A program made the translations under genes and the position numbers. The notes beneath the pieces were generated by a model. The model saw only the letters and a list, made by a program, of their open reading frames with translations. It did no database searches and was not told the origin of the DNA. A DNA stretch of 64,000 nt from JACDET01 sp038253825 (GTDB lineage Bacteria; Patescibacteriota; Microgenomatia; Levybacterales; UBA12049). Location: positions 1-64,000 of the forward strand of contig JBBSGT010000003.1 of assembly GCA_038253825.1 (NCBI GenBank), read 5' to 3'. Positions 62,215 through 64,000 of this stretch are shown here, piece after piece (position 1 is the first letter of the stretch; the number at the start of each line of letters is the position of its first letter).

Positions 62215-64000
62215 ATGTCAGGATTTAACAAGATTGAGTTTAAAAATCAAAATCAGGTATCTCAGAATAATGATGTATCCAGGACAAGAATCAGGGCAAA
62301 GAGTACACCTGACTTTGCAAGAAGTAAAAATTCATCAACAGTCCTTATGTCACAACGCAAGAAAAAAAATACAGTCAAAGTTCCACGGAAGCTTTATATC
62401 GCTTTGGGAATTGTCGTACTGCTTGCCATCTTGATAGCAATTCCAGCATACGCGACGTATAAATCAGGACTGAAAACATATCGTGAAGCCCAGCTCATTG
62501 GTAAAGCGCTTAAGAAACAAAATGTCGCCTTGGTTTCCAGTGAAATTACCAAAACACAAAAAGACCTCGCCGATACACAAAGGAATTTCCACTTCTTACT
62601 GCCACTAAAAATTGTCCCAATTGTTGCATGGTATTACAACGATGCCGATCATTTGTTAAATGCATCAGCAGACGGACTTGCTAGTGCTCAAACCGTTGCG
62701 AAATCGCTGACTCCATATGCGGATATCTTAGGCCTCAAGGGAGTAAATAATGGTGCTACAGGATCGACCGCGGATCGTATTAAAACAGTGGTTTTAAGTA
62801 TGGGCAAGATTACGCCCCAGATTGATACCATTGAAGCTTCTCTCAACAAAATGAAAACGGAAGTTGATAAAATTGATCCAAATCGATATCCATCTTTTAT
62901 TTTTGGGAAGAAAATCAAAACTGAACTAACGAGTTTACATACGCTTACCGATCAAAGTGCCATTGCCGTTACTAATGCAAAACCGCTTATTAAAACACTT
63001 CCTTCCTTACTCGGTGCAACAGAAAAAAAGAAATATCTGATGATTTTCCAAAATGATAAAGAACTTCGTCCAACTGGAGGATTTATCACAGCTTATGCTA
63101 TCTTTACGATTGATCAAGGGCATATCGCATTTGAAAAATCCGATGATATTTATAAGCTAGATAATTCTATTCCTAACAAAGAAGCTGCTCCTGCGCCGAT
63201 TAGGAAATACTTCCCGACGGTTCCAGAATTTAACTTGCGTGACAGTAATATATCTCCTGACTTTATGGTCTCAATGAAAACATTTCGGTCAATGTACGAT
63301 CAAGCAGGTTTAAGAGAAGATGATATTTCTGGCATAATCGGAATTGATACCAATGTACTTGTATCTACAATTAAAATTCTTGATGATCAGGTACAAGCAG
63401 GTGGTGAAACGTTTACAACGAAAAATGATCCACGATGTGATTGTCCTCAAGTTATCTATGCTCTTGAAAACTCGATTTCACGCCCAGTTAATTATGTCAA
63501 ATCAGCACGGAAGAGCTTGATTGGTGATTTGATCTCGGCAATTATGGTGAAAGCACTTTCTTCTTCACCAAAGCTTTATTGGGGACCGCTTTTCCAATCG
63601 ATCATTGCTCAGACAAACCAAAAGCATGTTATGTTTGATCTGTATGATGATCAAGCACAGCAAGGTATTGAAGCACTCAATGCCGCCGGGCAAATACAAC
63701 CCTTTAAGGGTGACTATCTTCACATCAATGAAGCAAATTTCTCAGGAGCAAAAGTAAATATCTTTATGCAAGAGTCTGTTGATAATAGTTACAATATTGC
63801 AAGTGATGGTACGATTACCAAGACTGTAACTATTCATTACAAAAATCCATATCCACCATCTGATTGTAGTTTGGCAGATGGAGGATTATGTTTGAACGCG
63901 TTGTATCGTGATTGGGTTCGTCTCTATGTACCACAGGGAAGTGTCTTAACCAGCAATCATGGATCTCAAGTGAAGATGACAACCTATGACGAACTTGGGA
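62215..64000 (+). CDS. DUF4012 membrane-anchored protein, 3' end outside window
   Basis: The frame is open from ATG 62215 to the window edge (595 codons seen, no stop). A basic N-terminal tail of about 60 residues is followed by one membrane helix (LYIALGIVVLLAILIAIPAYA) and a long extracytoplasmic part. The stretch LMIFQNDKELRPTGGFITAY and DDIYKLD is the core of DUF4012, a family frequent in Patescibacteria and Actinobacteria glycan loci, of unknown function. A later in-frame ATG at 62347 is an alternative start. Location beside the phosphotransferase suggests a role in attaching or handling surface glycan. Confidence 0.85.
   Translation, partial: MSGFNKIEFKNQNQVSQNNDVSRTRIRAKSTPDFARSKNSSTVLMSQRKKKNTVKVPRKLYIALGIVVLLAILIAIPAYATYKSGLKTYREAQLIGKALKKQNVALVSSEITKTQKDLADTQRNFHFLLPLKIVPIVAWYYNDADHLLNASADGLASAQTVAKSLTPYADILGLKGVNNGATGSTADRIKTVVLSMGKITPQIDTIEASLNKMKTEVDKIDPNRYPSFIFGKKIKTELTSLHTLTDQSAIAVTNAKPLIKTLPSLLGATEKKKYLMIFQNDKELRPTGGFITAYAIFTIDQGHIAFEKSDDIYKLDNSIPNKEAAPAPIRKYFPTVPEFNLRDSNISPDFMVSMKTFRSMYDQAGLREDDISGIIGIDTNVLVSTIKILDDQVQAGGETFTTKNDPRCDCPQVIYALENSISRPVNYVKSARKSLIGDLISAIMVKALSSSPKLYWGPLFQSIIAQTNQKHVMFDLYDDQAQQGIEALNAAGQIQPFKGDYLHINEANFSGAKVNIFMQESVDNSYNIASDGTITKTVTIHYKNPYPPSDCSLADGGLCLNALYRDWVRLYVPQGSVLTSNHGSQVKMTTYDELG

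Noticed and set aside
62180..62434. 84-codon plus-strand frame
   Set aside because: Out of frame with the DUF4012 gene, which is open from 62215 to the window end and carries the family motifs.
1..64000. Alternative genetic code with TGA as glycine (as in some CPR lineages)
   Set aside because: Many ATGA overlaps and family-length proteins ending in TGA show that TGA is a stop here.
1..64000. CRISPR arrays, tRNA or rRNA genes, transposases
   Set aside because: No regularly spaced repeats, no cloverleaf or rRNA-like sequence and no transposase-like protein seen by eye. A covariance-model scan would settle small RNA genes.

Overview
The window looks like a chromosomal piece of a Candidate Phyla Radiation (Patescibacteria) bacterium, most likely Microgenomates-like. 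Grounds: AT-rich DNA, densely packed genes with 4-base ATGA overlaps or short overlaps, DUF4012 and DUF5652 proteins, many paralogous GT39-like membrane glycosyltransferases, and the standard code with TGA as stop. The taxonomy is inference. No tRNA, rRNA, CRISPR array, transposase or phage gene was recognised.

Layout. (1) 1-11.4 kb: the tail of a YdjC-like deacetylase, then GT2 enzymes alternating with GT-C membrane glycosyltransferases and a flippase. (2) 11.4-22.2 kb: a divergent promoter between a DUF5652 gene and a second run with GT4, GT2 and GT39 enzymes, galE and a second flippase. (3) 22.2-24.8 kb: one large minus-strand membrane protein split by a single-base frameshift. (4) 25-44.5 kb: a dideoxysugar-like pair (SDR plus a DegT-family enzyme with His in place of the PLP lysine), acyltransferases, a methyltransferase and very large extracytoplasmic/membrane proteins. 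(5) 44.5-52.3 kb: an O-antigen ligase fused to a GT39-like half, another GT39, a PfkB kinase and more GTs. (6) 52.3-58.1 kb: a surface-protein region unlike the rest. It has a LecA-like lectin behind a ~400-nt leader with strong Shine-Dalgarno sites, a bis-heme ferric-reductase-like flavoprotein coupled to a 28-residue membrane peptide, and two paralogous Cys/His-rich membrane-anchored proteins, one with a dockerin. (7) 58.1-64 kb: two GT4s, mannose-1-phosphate guanylyltransferase, the initiating polyprenyl-phosphate sugar phosphotransferase and a DUF4012 protein running off the edge.

Together the genes describe a surface glycan or glycoprotein factory. Nucleotide sugars come from ManC, GalE and the SDR/DegT pair. 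Glycans start on a lipid via the phosphotransferase and are extended by GT4/GT2 enzymes. ALG5/DPM1/GtrB-like GT2s charge polyprenyl phosphate for GT-C enzymes acting outside the membrane. Two flippases export lipid-linked units and a ligase transfers or polymerises them.

The most interesting signals are: a recurrent leaderless promoter layout (a -10 box 6-9 nt before the start codon, exactly 6 nt in eight cases); the reductase, micropeptide and Cys-domain cassette; the lectin leader with a duplicated block and a small membrane ORF; the ligase-GT39 fusion; and repeat-derived insertions in GT4 genes, three of them at the interdomain linker.
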